The notes: generated by a model not told the origin, from the sequence alone. Counted from the first letter of the stretch, positions 37,226 to 51,265 are shown. The stretch is 64,000 nucleotides of DNA from Psettodes erumei (GCA_016785225.1 JAFBJZ010000512.1:2827001-2891000); one strand, 5' to 3'. Numbers and translations are program-made.

Positions 37226-40200
37226 TTCTTTCCTCAGAGTGACAGGTCTTAAAAAGTTTCCATGCTAAACAAAATGGCACAGAGCATCAGTGACTGAACG
37301 TGTCACTAATGTTAGACTGGAGTCCTCTGTTTGTACTTGTGTGCACATTGTGAACCTTTGCTTTTCTATATTTAAAAAAAATCTTTTAAGATTGTCCCTG
37401 CACTGTTTCTTCCAGAAATTTACTTCACTACACTTCAATGATAACATTTGGCATACTCAGCAGTGCTACATACTACAGTTTACTAAAACTTGATATTAAA
37501 CTACATATTGAAATTTGGATTGTTCTTGTAGTTGCACCAGCCATTGGTTCGGTTTGTTACAGTAACAAAGCAACATTACTAAAAGCAGAGATCTCGGGAT
37601 GTGTTTGAAATAGCTCAAACACAGCAAGAAACTCAAGCAACAAGATTCATCCTGGCTGTAAACAGGTTGACAGATGTTGCTGCAACTTAACCTACAGCTG
37701 AATCCCTTTTTGCTACAATTTTTATAAAACTGAATTTTAAGTATCGTTTACTGAGAAAGATATTTAAGAAACTTTCTATACTTACCAAAACGGTATTGAT
37801 AATCGAAACAGTTATATACTTCAATCAGAATTATATACTTCAAGAGTAATCAGTTTAATTTGAATGGGGAGTAATTACTTTTACTGCAGTTGTAGTTGCA
37901 GTTGTAAAATGAACATGGTTGAACAGTAATATCAAAAGGTGATAAAGTTATAGTAAAACCATAAGCATCAACACAACAGGAACAGGATAGAGTCGACATA
38001 TTGAAGGGTTTGTCTGAGGAGCAAAGTTCTTAGATGGAGGTGAACCTCGTACTTCTTAAAGATCCTGTTAGAAAAGATAACACTTTTTCAAAATGTCCCC
38101 ATTGACAAACAATGTAGATTCAACAATAAATATGTAAATGAAGCATCATAGAGAATGATAGTTGGCAGAAAAGTGACTGGACCTTGTACATTCTTGACTA
38201 CGCAGAGTACTATGACCGACTAATGACTTAGAATCCATTAAACTAATTGTCACTTTTATTAAAATCAACCACATATCTTTGTGCAACAACTGGAGACTAC
38301 AAGCTAACAAGTAGCACAAGCAACACTTTGAAGGCATTCATGCAAGACCATTCTATCAATCAGCAGTCAGCATCCATGCTGTTAAAATCATAACAAGAAA
38401 AAAAAACAATTTTCCCTTTAATATTTATTTTAATTATAAAATTGATCTTACAATTTATCTGCCCTCATATCAAATGAAAGTTGAAAGAAACATTAGCAGC
38501 CTTGTTTGCATTTTATTATGGAGTATTAGAGCTGTTGCACGACAGTTGTCTTAAATGAGCAAAACATGGTATGAAAATAGATTTGAATTTCAAGCTAATG
38601 ACTTACTGATTCATAACTTAGCTTGTGTGTAATTTCCATTACTGTGTAACAAGTGCAAACAGGTAATGAGCAAGTACTGTACATCATTATACACCTAGTA
38701 TTTAGTGTATAGCATTCAAACAAAGGCGATGACCTGTAGTTCCCAACAAAAAAAGAACATTATTAACAGCGAAGCAGCACTGTTGCTCTATAATTTTCCC
38801 CAACAGCTATGGAAAAGAAAACAAAAAATGTCAATCCGCATCTGCTTGTACTTGGCAGTCCGCATTACATATAGACCCCATTTGTAAATGCATTGTGTTT
38901 GGCTGGGATTAATTAACACTTATCATGTAGTGGGGAATCAGACGAGTCGGACCTGTTTTATAATAAAGGGAACATTTTGACTTGTAATGCTGGACAAAGA
39001 ATGTACCTCTGAGGTGTGTGTCTGTGTTTGTGTGTGAGTGAGAGAAAGAACGACAGAGTGAGGGAGAACAAGGGGATACCAGCCTACCACACTTCATTCT
39101 ATGCTATCATGCTGAAACATATGGACAGACAGGTCCTTTGTCACTACTGTAAGGGCACATTTGACATGGTTTGATATCGAGGGGCAACAAAATCAAAAGG
39201 ACTGTCCCACTCTCTTGCTGCCAATCTGTCACTCCGTCAAGGTAGCGTGTGTTTCTGTGGGTCAATGAATCTGTTTCAGTCAGTGACCAGAAGAAGCAAA
39301 TCCTGGCTATGCAAAAGCACAGCCCAGCGGGAAGTGTGCCTATGTGATTTTTTTTTAATTTATGATTTGACATTGGGACATAATATATATGATTTATTGT
39401 ATATTTTGTATTTGAATCACATAAAGTCCAAACCTGACAATGTGTTGATATATAATTCATTCAAAGCCCATGACAGTCCCTCACCAACTTGCAGTGAGTG
39501 TGTGCTCAAAAATTAATCAAATGATTTGTCAGTAGTTAAGAGCTTTGAAGTATCTTTGAGCACAGAAAAAAATGAGCATAGACACTCTTTTGTCTGATTT
39601 GGTCACCACCTGCATGTTCATATTCATGAGTGAGTGGGTGAGATTTGCAGTACCTCAACAGCACCTATGGGTGTCCTTCTTTTTCTTCAGAAGTCATCTT
39701 GTCATGCTGCAACTGTTCTCCACCAGTGCTGTGGCAAGAATGACCAAGTGTGTGTGTTGTTAATACAGAAAATGCACCTGCGAAGCATAAAATTAATTTT
39801 AATATTATATTATATTACAAAAAACAATCTCTTTTGAAGACCCATTAAGCATTTATTTGATAATTCATTTTGTAATTATTCAAAAACACATAAAACAGAC
39901 ACAGTGGAGTTTGTGTGTGCAACATGGAATCAAACATATGTAGATTTTTTGTAAGAAGAAATTAAATAATATATAAACCAGTTAATTTCTGCTAGTCATT
40001 GCATCAGTGCCAAAGATAGGTACCAAGGAAATAAGCCGAATATTGCTTGAAAAACTGTACCTATATTCCTGTTTTTTATGGTTCATTTATTCTAAGTCTT
40101 TAATGCATTTTTTCTTCTAATTATGGCACTAAATAAAGGTAAAGTAGAACTGGGTGTTGGACTTTAGCCAAGATCATGGCGGCATCCTGTTATATCCTGC

Positions 40201-42334
40201 TTTCTTCCTCTCATAGTCCCCATTTGTCTCCCATGGGGGAATCATGAAGTTTATCCATATTTGAATCAAGTGTGATGGCCTCTGAGACAAAAAAAGTGAT
40301 TTTAGTTTAGTTTGATTTAGCTTAGTTTAGTTTAGATAATGGTCACAGAGGCATTAAAGCAGTGGGCTCTGAATTTGCAGTCAGACACCTCAGCAACAAA
40401 TCAAAACAGCCTACAGTTTTAAGATGCCACTATGGAAACAGATGGGCCTAATGTACAGTTGAACAGTTTAATTGTGGTATTTACAGTTAATTGTGGAATT
40501 GCTTTTTATAATTATATGTTCTGTACTCTATGTTCTCTTGGTTCTGATTATTGTTAGATAATAACAATGAGAGGCATTTAAAACCTATTTTTAACAACTG
40601 CATTTTTTATAATAGTAGTCAAGTTTTTGGCAAGATTTAAATGAATCTTCAAATAGTACAGTGAAGTAACAAAGACCTATTTGCTTCCTTGTGATTCTAA
40701 TCTTCAGATTCCAGAAGATTCAAGAATCATTTGTTTATATTTCAAATTCCATAAATGTCATTTTTTTTACATCTCATATTTTTCCACGTATGAACTATAT
40801 CATTACAAAGATTAAATCAAAGAGACACCCTGTAAATTATTTCTCTTTGTGTTTTTGTGTAATGTGCAGTATTTCTTTTCTATCCCTAATACTTTTATTA
40901 TTCTGGCATTTAATGCTTGTAATTTCTGTCAACACTATAATGTATTACTGTTGAACATTGGTTTTGTTGATAAAGATGCTTAAATGTACTTGTGTTATAA
41001 CTTCCAAGAATGATAAGAGAGAGCAAGCACTGATGATGAGGCTGGTTGAATTAAACCTTGCTACAACTGTTCCTGTACCTTTAATCTCAAATTTCTCAGT
41101 CCAGGCTCCTTCAGGGAAGATCTGCTGTGGGTTCAAACTGCACATAAACAATGCATTATTATTAAGCAGCTGTTTGTGTGTGCAGGGCCACCCTCCAAAG
41201 CCTTTTCTTCAAATCCACACACTGAAGCAAAGGGTCCTCTCATTTCCTTGGTAATGACCAGTTTCTGCACTTATTTGACAGTCTTAGTGTATCCCTGAAA
41301 TTTGTAGAGGGAGACGTGAGGTGGATGATGATTGGTGGTAACAAAGCAGGGTTTGGTCAGTCTCTGAATCTTTCTAGACTTGCAAATAGTCACACCAAGT
41401 GTCGCATCAAGACCCTGCATATGATCTCTCTCTCTCTCACACACCTGGTCAGGTCATATTTGCTCTAATGAATTCCATATGGATGATAGTGATCCAGAGG
41501 GAACAAATGTAAGATTGAGAATGGTGGTGCTTTATGGCTGTCATTAACTTCAGCATTGATAAGACAGAGCTGTAATAGTTTAGGATTCATTCTGGTTCCT
41601 TTTAATGAATGGAAAGATGCAGAGTAAATAACAAACCCTTGTTCAGAATTGTAGAGGAGGTTGAACAATTCTAACCTCAGTTTAAGATGGTAGCTTTTAA
41701 ATAGTTTATATCATGGAAGTAGGATAAAAAAATGTATGGATTGAATGTGTGAGGTGTTTTGAAGGAAAAAATACAGATTGATTTCTTATTTTTTCTGCTA
41801 GTGTTGTAAGTTTACCAAATGAGAACAAACAAACAAGTTCATGTTACTTGTGGGTGAGTCCAGCTTTGCCTCTGGCTAGAGCACAAGCTTATCACTCAAT
41901 GCCTTTAAACATTGTTCACAGCTGATAGGACACTTGAGGGACTTTTTTCTTATTTTTGTATCCACTAAATGAGGAAATCTATATCTAGAATTTATTTGCA
42001 AAGTGACTAAAAGGTTAATATGGGACTGTCCTCTTGTTAAAGAAAAGCAACACTCAGTGAGATAGGTCATCTATATAGCAGCTTTTAGTGACTTATAGTT
42101 ACGGTGATGGTCAGATGAACTCTAGTGACCTTAGGACCATATAAACCATATAAGGACCATATAAAAAATGCAGTTTTAATTGTTTCCTATTTCTTTAGGG
42201 GGTGTCAAATACTGGACTCTATGTATCTCACATACTAGAATTTCAATCACAAACTTTGTTGACACGGTTAAGACTTCACAGTTGCATTGTTTACACCAGG
42301 GTCCAGCTAATCATACTAAAGCAAGCTTGCATGC
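37226..42334. other. Long AT-rich intergenic stretch
   Basis: Five kilobases without a convincing exon or element. A small TTTAG-type tandem lies at 40300-40335. Chance frames of up to 117 codons show no protein-like pattern. Confidence 0.55.
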
Positions 42335-42700
42335 AGCATGAATAACGGACATCACCATGGAAATCAGGAGGACAAAAAGATGTAGCAGAGGAGGAGCAAT
42401 GCTACAAGGGACGAGAGCTGGGTCCAGATCAGAGACTGATGGAGAAGAGCGTAGCTCTCTTCTGTCGAGATGGGAAAGACAAAATCACTGGACAATAAGA
42501 TGGATTAGCTGGTGGCACTAGTGAGGAATCAGAGGGACCTCTGTGAGTGGAGTGTTATGTGTTTCTCACAGACATGGCTACAGGAAGATACCCCGGATTC
42601 CATCGCTACTTTCGATTGTTTTAAGATGGTTCAAGCAGACAGGAAGTAGAATGTTTCTGCAGCCCAGACATTAAACTTAAGCCCTGGGGCTGCAGTTTCA
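42335..42700 (+). mobile_element. LINE ORF2 endonuclease-domain fragment
   Basis: Translation near 42485-42640 gives, with one frame change, SLDNKMD-like then ALVRNQRDLCEWSVMCFSQT and WLQEDTPDS, and ends in QADR. This is the start of the apurinic-endonuclease domain of fish L2/CR1/Rex-type LINEs (SL.NK.DEL..L, ..CF.ETWL, ..P....). It is a frameshifted, dead fragment with no reverse transcriptase attached. Confidence 0.75.
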
Positions 42701-43980
42701 TTCTGCACTTTTATTGGGTTTTTAACAAATGTTTTTTTTAGAAAAATGGACATATTATTAACTCTCTGCAAGTCTTTGCCTTGGGAGAGGCAGTAATAGA
42801 AGGAAGTATAAACTGAAAACTGATAATCCCCTGGGCTGACAACTATAATTTTATATATGCTGTCCCGTGTTTATGAAATTCAAGCATTAGAGAGTAATGT
42901 GGCAACACCTGAACTCATAAGACTATATGTGTACAGACAAGAGAGACATTTTAGTGACAATATTAAGTTACACCAAATGTCACTTTGAAACAGAATTCAC
43001 TTTTAATTGTATTGATTTGTATAATCTACATATTATACCTGCAGTGTTTGGACACTTAATAATGTCCAAAGACATTATAAGGAAAAAAATAAATAGAACT
43101 GCTGTTGTCAGTTTCCTAGAAAGCATCTCTCTATGTCATCAGGAAAAAAGACTTCTTAAATCCTGAACCCCACTGCTAAGTAGCCTTATCATTCTTCCAA
43201 GCTTTAGAAACTGCCTAAATATCTCTGTTTCTTCCCCTGAAATGTGGAGCCCACCACTGAGTCAGACTTAAAATATGGTTGTGGCAGCAGCAGCTCTGCC
43301 TTGAATTAAGAGACAGGGGGAGAGAAGGAGGGAATGGAGAGAGTTTAAAACTGAAGGAAAAAAAAGAGAGGGGGAGGATTCCTGAGAACATTATAACATG
43401 GAGCTTGTTCATTTGTGCCTGTTTATTGCTCTGTCTTTTCTATTTCACACAGTATCTGTAAAGATGGCAGACAATACTCATCATCAAACCATGGACAAGC
43501 TGGCACTAGCTGGATACCAGACTTGTCATATCAGACATTTCAGTTAGAGTTAGGGGGTTAGGGTTGAACTCAGTGCTTGTTTCAAATATGTCACTGGTGT
43601 TGATTGTTTGAGAAGAATAAAGTGAAAAATCAAGCATCAACTCATTTTCAGCTGTCATAATGAATAATATATTGTTTTACAACCAAAGATTCACAGTCTT
43701 GTTTGCAGTGAACTTTATTATCAGAAGACACATTATTACTAGTCTACCAAGTGTGGAAGGAATCACATCATGATCTTTTGTATATTAATCAGGTAGAGTT
43801 AACAAGTTCCAGCCCTGGAACATGGCCACACCTACAGCGTGAGAGGGCTGTGGGTAGAGAGAGTGTGAAATAGAAGGAGAGATAGAAGTGGAAGAGCCCA
43901 GCACAAAGCAGATAGCTGCGGGAGAGGCTTACGCTTTAGAATGGCCATGTCAAAATGCAATGCACTCTGCTGCTGCCTTT
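42701..43980. other. Intergenic, nothing recognised
   Basis: AT-rich, with a purine tract near 43312-43380 and no coding signal. Confidence 0.55.
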
Positions 43981-44021
43981 ATCTCTCTCATGCCACTTCC
44001 TCTGCACACCTATCTCTGCCC

Positions 44022-44052
<31 letters not shown>

Positions 44053-44245
44053 CCTTCTCTGTATGATGGTTCTCCCCTCTGTTTACCTTCCACACCCCCC
44101 AAATCTCTTTGTTTTCTGCCTTTCTCCTTCAGTGTCTTTATTTTCACACAAACACTGGTCTATGAAGACAGCCTCACCACACAGCATATTGGTACTCCAC
44201 TCTGTCCTCCTATCTGTGCCTCTCTCTCTCTCTCGCTCCCTCTCT
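43981..44245. repeat. Polypyrimidine-rich tract with (TTC)n
   Basis: The plus strand is strongly C/T-biased, with (CTT)n at about 44024-44048 and CTCTCTCTCTCTCTC near 44221-44235. The open frames here are by-products of low complexity. Confidence 0.8.
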
Positions 44246-44395
44246 CATGCACACACAAAACACCTCAGCATGGAAATTGAAATAATGATAATGTATCCCT
44301 CAGTCTGCATCAAAGTATTGCCACTTCAAAAAAATGCCGGCAGGCATGAAATGCAAACGTGAAGCAGATGGATTGAGAGGGAGGAAGAAGGCATA

Positions 44396-44396
<1 letters not shown>

Positions 44397-44427
<31 letters not shown>

Positions 44428-44428
44428 T
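44397..44428. repeat. (GT)n microsatellite
   Basis: About eleven GT units, followed by ATATGTGTGT. Confidence 0.9.
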
Positions 44429-44644
44429 TACCTTTACTGTCCTGCCTTTACTTTGTACATAGGCTAGCTTTAAGGCATGGAGAGTTGATGTTTGTGTGAT
44501 GGTGCACATTGTCAGTCAGGGTTAATAGTGATGTATTTGTAGGGACATGCCTATATCTGTGTTTGTCACTGTGGAAATGTAACATCATGATACAATTCTG
44601 TTAGTATTCTGAACAAAACTGTTGGCAAAAGTTTCTGTTGGACT

Positions 44645-45190
44645 CCAGAGGAGATAACCGACACAACCACAGACCAGCTGTCAGTTTTGAAAAGAGTTCT
44701 TTTAATGGGCACTGTAGTAAAGAATGCTTGATTAAGAGTCTTTTTATAAGGGGGAATTGCTAGCGAGGAGGAGTGATCCCATGGGAGAGTTCAGGGAGGG
44801 GCTGATTTAGAGCAGGCGGACACGCGGAGTGGAGGCAGCTCGAAGGCTGATCGGGCCAATGAAACATCAGAGAAGCTACACTGGAGGAGGCAGGTATGAG
44901 GCATTGGAGAATACCAGGAACCACTACGTGATCGTGAACTAAAAAAACGTATCAAGTGGTGGTAATGCTAGCCTTGAGTGTGACCAAGAAGCAACGGAAT
45001 AATCTGGCAAAGGGTGGGAAAGGAACAGAGCTATTTGTAGTGTGCTTGATGCAGGTGATGAGATGCAGGTGTGCCAGGTAGCCAGTGAACACACTTGTTA
45101 TTATGATCATCATCAACCAGCCTTCTTTGTACATCTCATCAAATTCTTAATGCCTAACACTAATGCTGCAGGTTCCTGCACGCCAATGAC
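44645..45190. mobile_element. Possible unclassified mobile element
   Basis: A GC- and CpG-richer block (GGCGGACACGCGGAGTGGAG near 44816; GCTGATCGGGCCAATG) sits in AT-rich surroundings. It has the feel of a fish non-autonomous or LTR-derived repeat (GTTCTTTTAATGGG, then TTATAAGGGGGAATTGCTAG). I cannot name a family or find its ends. Confidence 0.3.
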
Positions 45191-45791
45191 CTCTGCCCTA
45201 TGTGCTAAAATTTCTGGATAGTGGATTATTAGCTTTAAACAGCTGAGCATGTTCTGCCATTTTTAGCTGTATGATCCCAAATTTCATTTCCTAAAGTGAA
45301 GAGTTATTTGAGAAAGAGTTTTCTTTTTTGAATTTTGGTGATGTGGCTACATTTTGGTTGTAAAATGGTTCTATTTATGTACTTTGGTGCACTTACAGGT
45401 AAAATCTGTTTTCTTTACCTGTGACGTATACTGATAATTTATCCCTGTACGTGTGTGTGTTAGCTCTGTGTTTATAGTGACTTGCAAAAACCCTGTTCAA
45501 TATAATGGATTCCGTCTGCTGCTGCAAATAACTAACAAGGAAGTGTCAAGGCAGCACAGGCCTCCCTTTTTTCCACCGGCACACACAAACACAGTCATGT
45601 GTTTTTGGGGCTATGCAGGTCAGTTGCACCATATGGCACCTTACGTAATTAGCGTCTAATCGACTTGATGTTTTGACTGCAGTTGTTTTACAGTTCACTA
45701 GCTGTTTGGGTTAGCAGCGCTGTTAGCTAGTTACCCCCCGCAGGGCAGCAGGTGAGTCAGCCGGCAGGGTGCCATCTGCACAGGTGGATGG

Positions 45792-45793
<2 letters not shown>

Positions 45794-45839
<46 letters not shown>

Positions 45840-45850
45840 CACACACACAC
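45794..45850. repeat. (AC)n microsatellite
   Basis: About 28 AC units with one interruption. Confidence 0.95.
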
Positions 45851-46089
45851 AGTCTTCCACCTTTCATCGGCCCCTCACTTATCTGACGAGAACACAAGAG
45901 CAAATCGCTTGGTTATGGTGGATATTTGGTTATTGCTCAATCAGACACCAACACTGGCTGTGTGTGAAAACTAGTTATACCTTATACTATATGACAGTTG
46001 TACAGTTTAATTTGCAAGCTGAGAATACAGCATGCACACACTACAGTTTTGTTCACAATTTTTCTGCTGATTTATATTACTGTAGACGT

Positions 46090-46645
46090 TGCAGTGACTT
46101 TTTGCAGCTGTGGACCCAACCTGCCTTGTGTCAGTCACAAGTCCAGGCTGCTGCTGGCAGTGTAATGGCATGGGGAATGTTTTCTTGTCACACTTTGGGC
46201 TCTTAATACCAATCAATCATGATTTGAATGCCACAGCCTTTTTGAGTATTGATGCTGACCACGTTCATCCCTTCACACAGTTTACCCTTTTCTAATGGCT
46301 ATTTCTAGCATGATAATTCTCCTTGTCACAAAGCAAAGGTCATCTCAAACTGGTTTCATGAACATGACAGTGAGTTCAGTGAACTTCAGTGAACTCCCCA
46401 GTCACCATATCTGAATCCATGAGAACATGTTTGGGATGTGGTAGAACAGGAGACTGGCAGAATGAACATGTAGTTGACAAATCAGCAGAAATTATGTGAT
46501 GCAATCATGTCACCACGGAGCAGAATCTCAGAGGAAAGTTTCCAACATCTTATGGAAAACCATGGCACAAAAAATTGAGGCTGTCTTGAGTACAAGGTAA
46601 GGAACTCCCTTGCATTTGTATGGTGTTGTGATAACAACTTACACT
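46090..46645 (+). pseudogene. Decayed Tc1-like transposase (C-terminal half)
   Basis: Protein pieces in shifting frames read GSVMAWGMFSCHTLGS, then LIPINHDLNATAFLSIDADH and VHPF. After a stop, the DNA continues with TCACAAAGCAAAGGTCATCT, CCCCAGTCACCATATCTGAA and TTTGGGATGTGGTAGAACAG. The order is that of the DDE transposase core, with the SPDLNP/W(D)V(V)E region degraded and several stops and frameshifts. No terminal repeats are found. The copy is inactive. Confidence 0.85.
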
Positions 46646-47105
46646 TACCATTTACATTACTCTGCTAAAATGTTAAATTGCAACCTGTTTTCACACATTT
46701 TACCTTTATGTAACTGAAAAAAATATTTTTTTCTCCCAGACAATTTCTGATTTTATTTTGACATTTTAGGACAGATGGTCACTTCAAAGCATTTGATATC
46801 ACCTCAAAAATGCGACTACAGTCACATTAACCAGTCTGAATATAGTGTACAATCCTATCATGTACTGTGTTGCAAATTCATTCATCTGCTGCTTCAGTTT
46901 TCACACAGTGTTACATTTGCAGCAGAATGCAGCAGTGGAATGGCCCAGTACGTAAATCCTGAGGTGTGTGTGCAAGAGATGGACTGGTCCTGATAGTGTC
47001 GTAAGTGCTATACAGTTAAACAATAGTGCGCTGTGAGGAAGCACCCGTGCTGAGGGTGTCATATATTACAAGAAAGGCAGCCTCCAAACAAATTATGGCC
47101 GTGTC
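46646..47105. other. Intergenic, nothing recognised
   Basis: AT-rich DNA between the transposase remnant and the pyrimidine tract. Confidence 0.55.
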
Positions 47106-47405
47106 TTTGTGTTGTTCTTAGCCCTCCATCTCTCCCTCTCTCTCTCTCTCTTTCCTAGTGTTATATATTTTCACACCTCAGTGAGTCCATTGCACACACA
47201 CACACACACACACACACACCATGCTTGTCTGACTGTCTCCTCTGCCCTCCTTCTCCTCCTCTCTGCCGTTCCTTCTCTCCCTCTTCCTCCTCTACTTCAT
47301 TTTCCCTTCTTATTTCTATTTCTCATTTCATATCACCCATGCCCCCCTCCTTCTCCCCCTTCTCCCCCTTCTCCCTCCTCCCTCCCCCTCTCTCTTGGGT
47401 CATGT
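47106..47405. repeat. Polypyrimidine tract with (AC)n core
   Basis: The tract is C/T-rich on the plus strand: CTCTCTCTCTCTCTC near 47137, (AC)n at 47194-47219, and repeated CTTCTCCCC units to 47395. Confidence 0.85.
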
Positions 47406-47566
47406 TGCAGCAGCTCCAGCAGAAATAATAGGAGCAAAGGCGTGAGGTTGTTATTTGCATAGAAATAGCATGACGCCCCAGGCAGCTTCAGGAGAAGGAC
47501 ACAGAGATCATTTGTCTCAAAATTTTAATGAAAACTTTTGCTGAGACAGAGATTTCTTTCCCACTA

Positions 47567-47600
47567 CCCCCCCCCCCCCCACCCCCACACACACACTTCT
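47567..47600. repeat. Poly-C run and (AC)n
   Basis: C14 at 47567-47580 is followed by ACCCCCACACACACAC. Confidence 0.95.
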
Positions 47601-49660
47601 TTTTCTCTCTTCCCCAATTTCCATTCTTCCTCAGTACCTTTCCTACGGTCCGATCCTGGCACTCTATCCTCTCTTCTTCCCTTTCTGTAATAGCACAGTG
47701 TGATGTGAAATTAGATGACACATCAGTATTGTGCCACTGTGCACCACAAGCATGTCAGTCTTACTGGTGGTTTGTTAGACTTTGCAGGATGCAATGCTGT
47801 GGCCTCGACATGTGTCTGTGCTGAAGAAGGTTTGGGGATGTTTCAAGCTGGTAAAATGTCTGTTAAAGGAGGCTGAAACACACACACACACACACACACT
47901 TACAAAAAGAAAAAGAGCAGAAGTGGCATCACCTACTGAACGAACATAACATGCAGTGTTGCTTTGATTAAATCATTTTGGACAGATAATGCTCCTTATA
48001 CTTTGTTGCATATGAACTGATGACAAAAAAATCATCCAGTTTTTTAATATCTTCTTATTTTACTTCAATGCAATTGTGGGATAAAAATGTATATTCAATT
48101 TAAATCATTTTCACAATGTGGAGGTAGATTCTAAATGTTACAGAGTTGGGCTTTATTTAAGAAAAATCATAAAATATAATTTCAACTCATAAGTACATAA
48201 TTCATATCCAAAATTGATAAAGTGCATCTACAGCAAAATATGAGTGCATTTCTAAAACAATATTTTAATTGCTTTAGTGTATTTAAGATGATTTCTGAAA
48301 AAAAAATTAACTGTACCTACAATGTATAAGTAGGTTTCTAAATGTATAAATTGTATCATCAGTATTGATAGAATAATGTTACAATTGCTCATATATAATA
48401 ATGGATAACCACTTATAATAACACTTATGGGGTATTATTATACAAATCATTAAGAAGTTTGACTTCCATATTAACAATAACTTTCTCTGGTTCTCATTAG
48501 ATTATAATTGAAAACATTAACATATTTTATTCTCATCCCTGATGTAGACAAACTATTAGCAGTTTTAAAAACAACAACTCCAGTTTGTATACTTTTAGTT
48601 TCAGATCAAAATTTAACATTAATCAAATTTGCAGCAAAACACATTCACATTTTTATGAAAAATGCAAAGGAGATAATGCAAATCCTTTCAACATCAGCTT
48701 AGTAAATAGCATAATGCAACCATGCATCAACAAACAGATCAATGTAATGTCGTTCGATTCTAAAGATGCTGACTGGGTCACAGGATAGAAGCACCAGTAA
48801 CAGACCAGACAGATTATACAGTACCTGTGATCAGTGAATAATACACTTGATTTTGTACATGATGGCCAAAAGATTTGCCTTGCACAAGTTTTCATATTTG
48901 AAAAAGCCTATAATTATTCTGGAAACATAAACAAACTCAGTGAGTTCATTAGGTTCTGAAAATTGACTGTTGGTAAGAACAAAACACCTTTGAGAAAAAG
49001 CAATTCATTTGCTCTTACGTTGGGATACAGTTGTGGGACATGATTTTGAGAGAGAAACACAAATATGTGTCACAGAAAACGCAACAGGATACAAAAGCAG
49101 ACTTCGAAATTTGGCTTTGGTCCTGTCCTGACTGTGTGTATAAAAACACATTGACATCACTGTATTTACACATCACCGTATTCCCACCCCGCTTGCCCTT
49201 GGTAAGGCTGGTGTGATTGCTGTGCTGCTGAGCTGCATGGTTCACCCAGGCAGGGAGGCTTGGTCTTGGCTTGGCACTGGGTGTTTGACTGGCCGCTCCA
49301 CTGATGTGCTCAGACAAGTCGTGGGGTTCAGTGCCAGGCTGGATAACATCTAAGGTTACACCGATATATGGAGCTGATATTTGCCTTATATTATATAGAT
49401 TAATTTACTATGGTGGGTATGCATGGTTTAAGGGGATAGTCTTTTTCATTTCAATAGGGGTGTGATTTCCAAGGCTTACAAGTTCTTTCAGTTATGGAAG
49501 AACTGTCCAAACTCAAGTATTCGTTGAGATGTGGGAGCAATGTAACATCGCTAAAAACTCACGAGCAGGGTAAGAAATGAGAGAGCGCAAAGCCAATTAA
49601 ATGACATTGAAGAAAACTAGCACTTCCTGATTTCTGCTGGGCCTTGTCGCCATTGTCCCC
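47601..49660. other. AT-rich intergenic stretch
   Basis: It includes (AC)n at 47878-47900. The remainder, to 49660, is AT-rich with no supported feature. Confidence 0.55.
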
Positions 49661-49812
49661 TTTCCTCTGGTCCAACTTCCCCACCAACATCAGACAGTCT
49701 GACTCTGCTGAGTCATTTAAGCAGAAACTTAAAATTCATTTCATTAATCCCAGCTGTGTACCTACCTCTGTGACTTGTTACATTTGGCTTTATCAATAAA
49801 TTTGACTTCACT
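49661..49812 (+). mobile_element. LINE reverse-transcriptase C-terminal tail
   Basis: Translation gives WSNFPTNIRQSDSAESFKQK then LKIHFINPS. This fits the WN.LP..IR...S...FK..LK.HLF ending of fish L2/CR1-like LINE ORF2 proteins. It is only the last 30-40 codons plus 3' flank, a typical 5'-truncated insertion. It is in the same orientation as the fragment at 42335 but too far from it to be one element. Confidence 0.65.
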
Positions 49813-50099
49813 TGCTTATAATACAGCTATGTATTACGTTCCTTTGGTTTGGAATTGCCTATCCATATTTCTCTTTTCTATTCTGTTTTGGGGGCACTTA
49901 GAACACAGTTTTTGTATGAAATCAGAGTAGTTCTATGACAAAGTCAGACATTTTTAACTAAATTGAACACTAATTAATTTTTCAATTAGCATAAAGTTTA
50001 TCACCACCAAAACAAACATTTCAATCTCCAGTGCAAGTCTAACTCTGAGAAATATTCTGTAACTGAAACTCTGACCTGCTTCTCTTCACTGTCAGACAT

Positions 50100-50570
50100 C
50101 ATTGTAGCCACATTTCCACCAAGTGGTACTTTTTAGTATGGCACGGCACGTCACAGTTTGGAACGGTGCACCCTCATCTGGAGTTTCCACCATGGGGTGT
50201 GTAGGTGGTGTGGTGATAGCCACATCAGCTAAGTAAATAGTGTTACACAACACTGTGTAGCCCACAAAAAGCACAACACAGTAAACAAACAGCAGCAATG
50301 GAGGATAACTGTTCAACGTACGGTATTTTTTCTACACAGGAGGAAGAAAACAAGTTTTGCTTGAGAAAAAACTACAGGCTGGCCCCCCTCCCATTGTCAC
50401 ATGGCAGTCTCCGTTGACCAATCGAGGGACTGTTGTGAGTCTTGGTACCCTTTAGGTACCAGACCACTGTGCTTCAGTACCCCTCACGAAGGGTGCCAAA
50501 AAGTGGGATGGTACAGATTGGTTATTTTGGTACCTTACCGTACCTCACAATTTTTGATGAGGGTAGCACA
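50100..50570. mobile_element. Non-autonomous DNA transposon (MITE-like)
   Basis: CATTTCCACCAAGTGGTACT and GGCACGGCACGTCACAG at the left mirror GGTACCTTACCGTACCTCAC at the right. Inside lie TCTCCGTTGACCAATCGAGG, TTGGTACCCTTTAGGTACCA and CCCTCACGAAGGGTGCC. This matches my memory of a GGTAC-rich fish element that reads 'gaccaatcagggaactg'. It has no transposase. Confidence 0.55.
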
Positions 50571-51225
50571 AATAAATGTGTACGCTGAACCATACTTTGC
50601 TGCTTGGTCAAAATGGGGCTAAATGCTCACACACTCACATTTTATGTATGCTATCACCCACCTCCACCCCCTGTGGTGCCTGTGAAGGATGCACTCACCT
50701 CACAGCTGCCACCAAGCAGGAGAGTGGCTGGGTGGTGCTTGATGACCCCCCCAACAGTAAGGGCCATTGGGCCATCCCACTGACACACAAACACCTCCCT
50801 CTTCCACCTCCAACTCCATTACCCCTCCAACCCAACTTACCCAACTCCGCCCTCTTGACCGACACCTCACTAGGGAGCCATGCCGCAGGGTGCTTCAGGG
50901 CACAGCAGGGTGTTGGTGGTGATGATAGTGGTGGTGGTGAGGGGTACATCTGGGAGAAGGAGGAGGGAGGAACTAGGGGAAAAAACCATCCATTTCATTA
51001 ACAAACACATCACAGTCATCTTGATCTGGTTATCTGATTTTATTCTACAGCTCAGCTGCACTCAGCTGAGGAACTGGGACAGAAAAGAGACCTCCCAGTA
51101 TGAGTGTGGGGTGCTGAGGGGGGGAAGGCAATGGGGAGGTAAAGAAGTCTGCAGTAATCCTTGTAAACACAAGCTGGCCTCCCTCCTCTCTTCTAGAATA
51201 TTAATCGAGTTTCTGACAGGGAGAG
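50571..51225. other. Intergenic, GC-richer, unassigned
   Basis: C-rich then G-rich DNA. The frames at 50576-51266 are proline/glycine-rich low-complexity and have no splice context. Confidence 0.5.
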
Positions 51226-51226
51226 G

Positions 51227-51228
<2 letters not shown>

Positions 51229-51265
<37 letters not shown>

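Noticed and set aside
43888..44362. Two overlapping Ser/Pro/Leu-rich frames of 130-135 codons
   Set aside because: Low-complexity C/T-rich DNA gives such frames in more than one phase.
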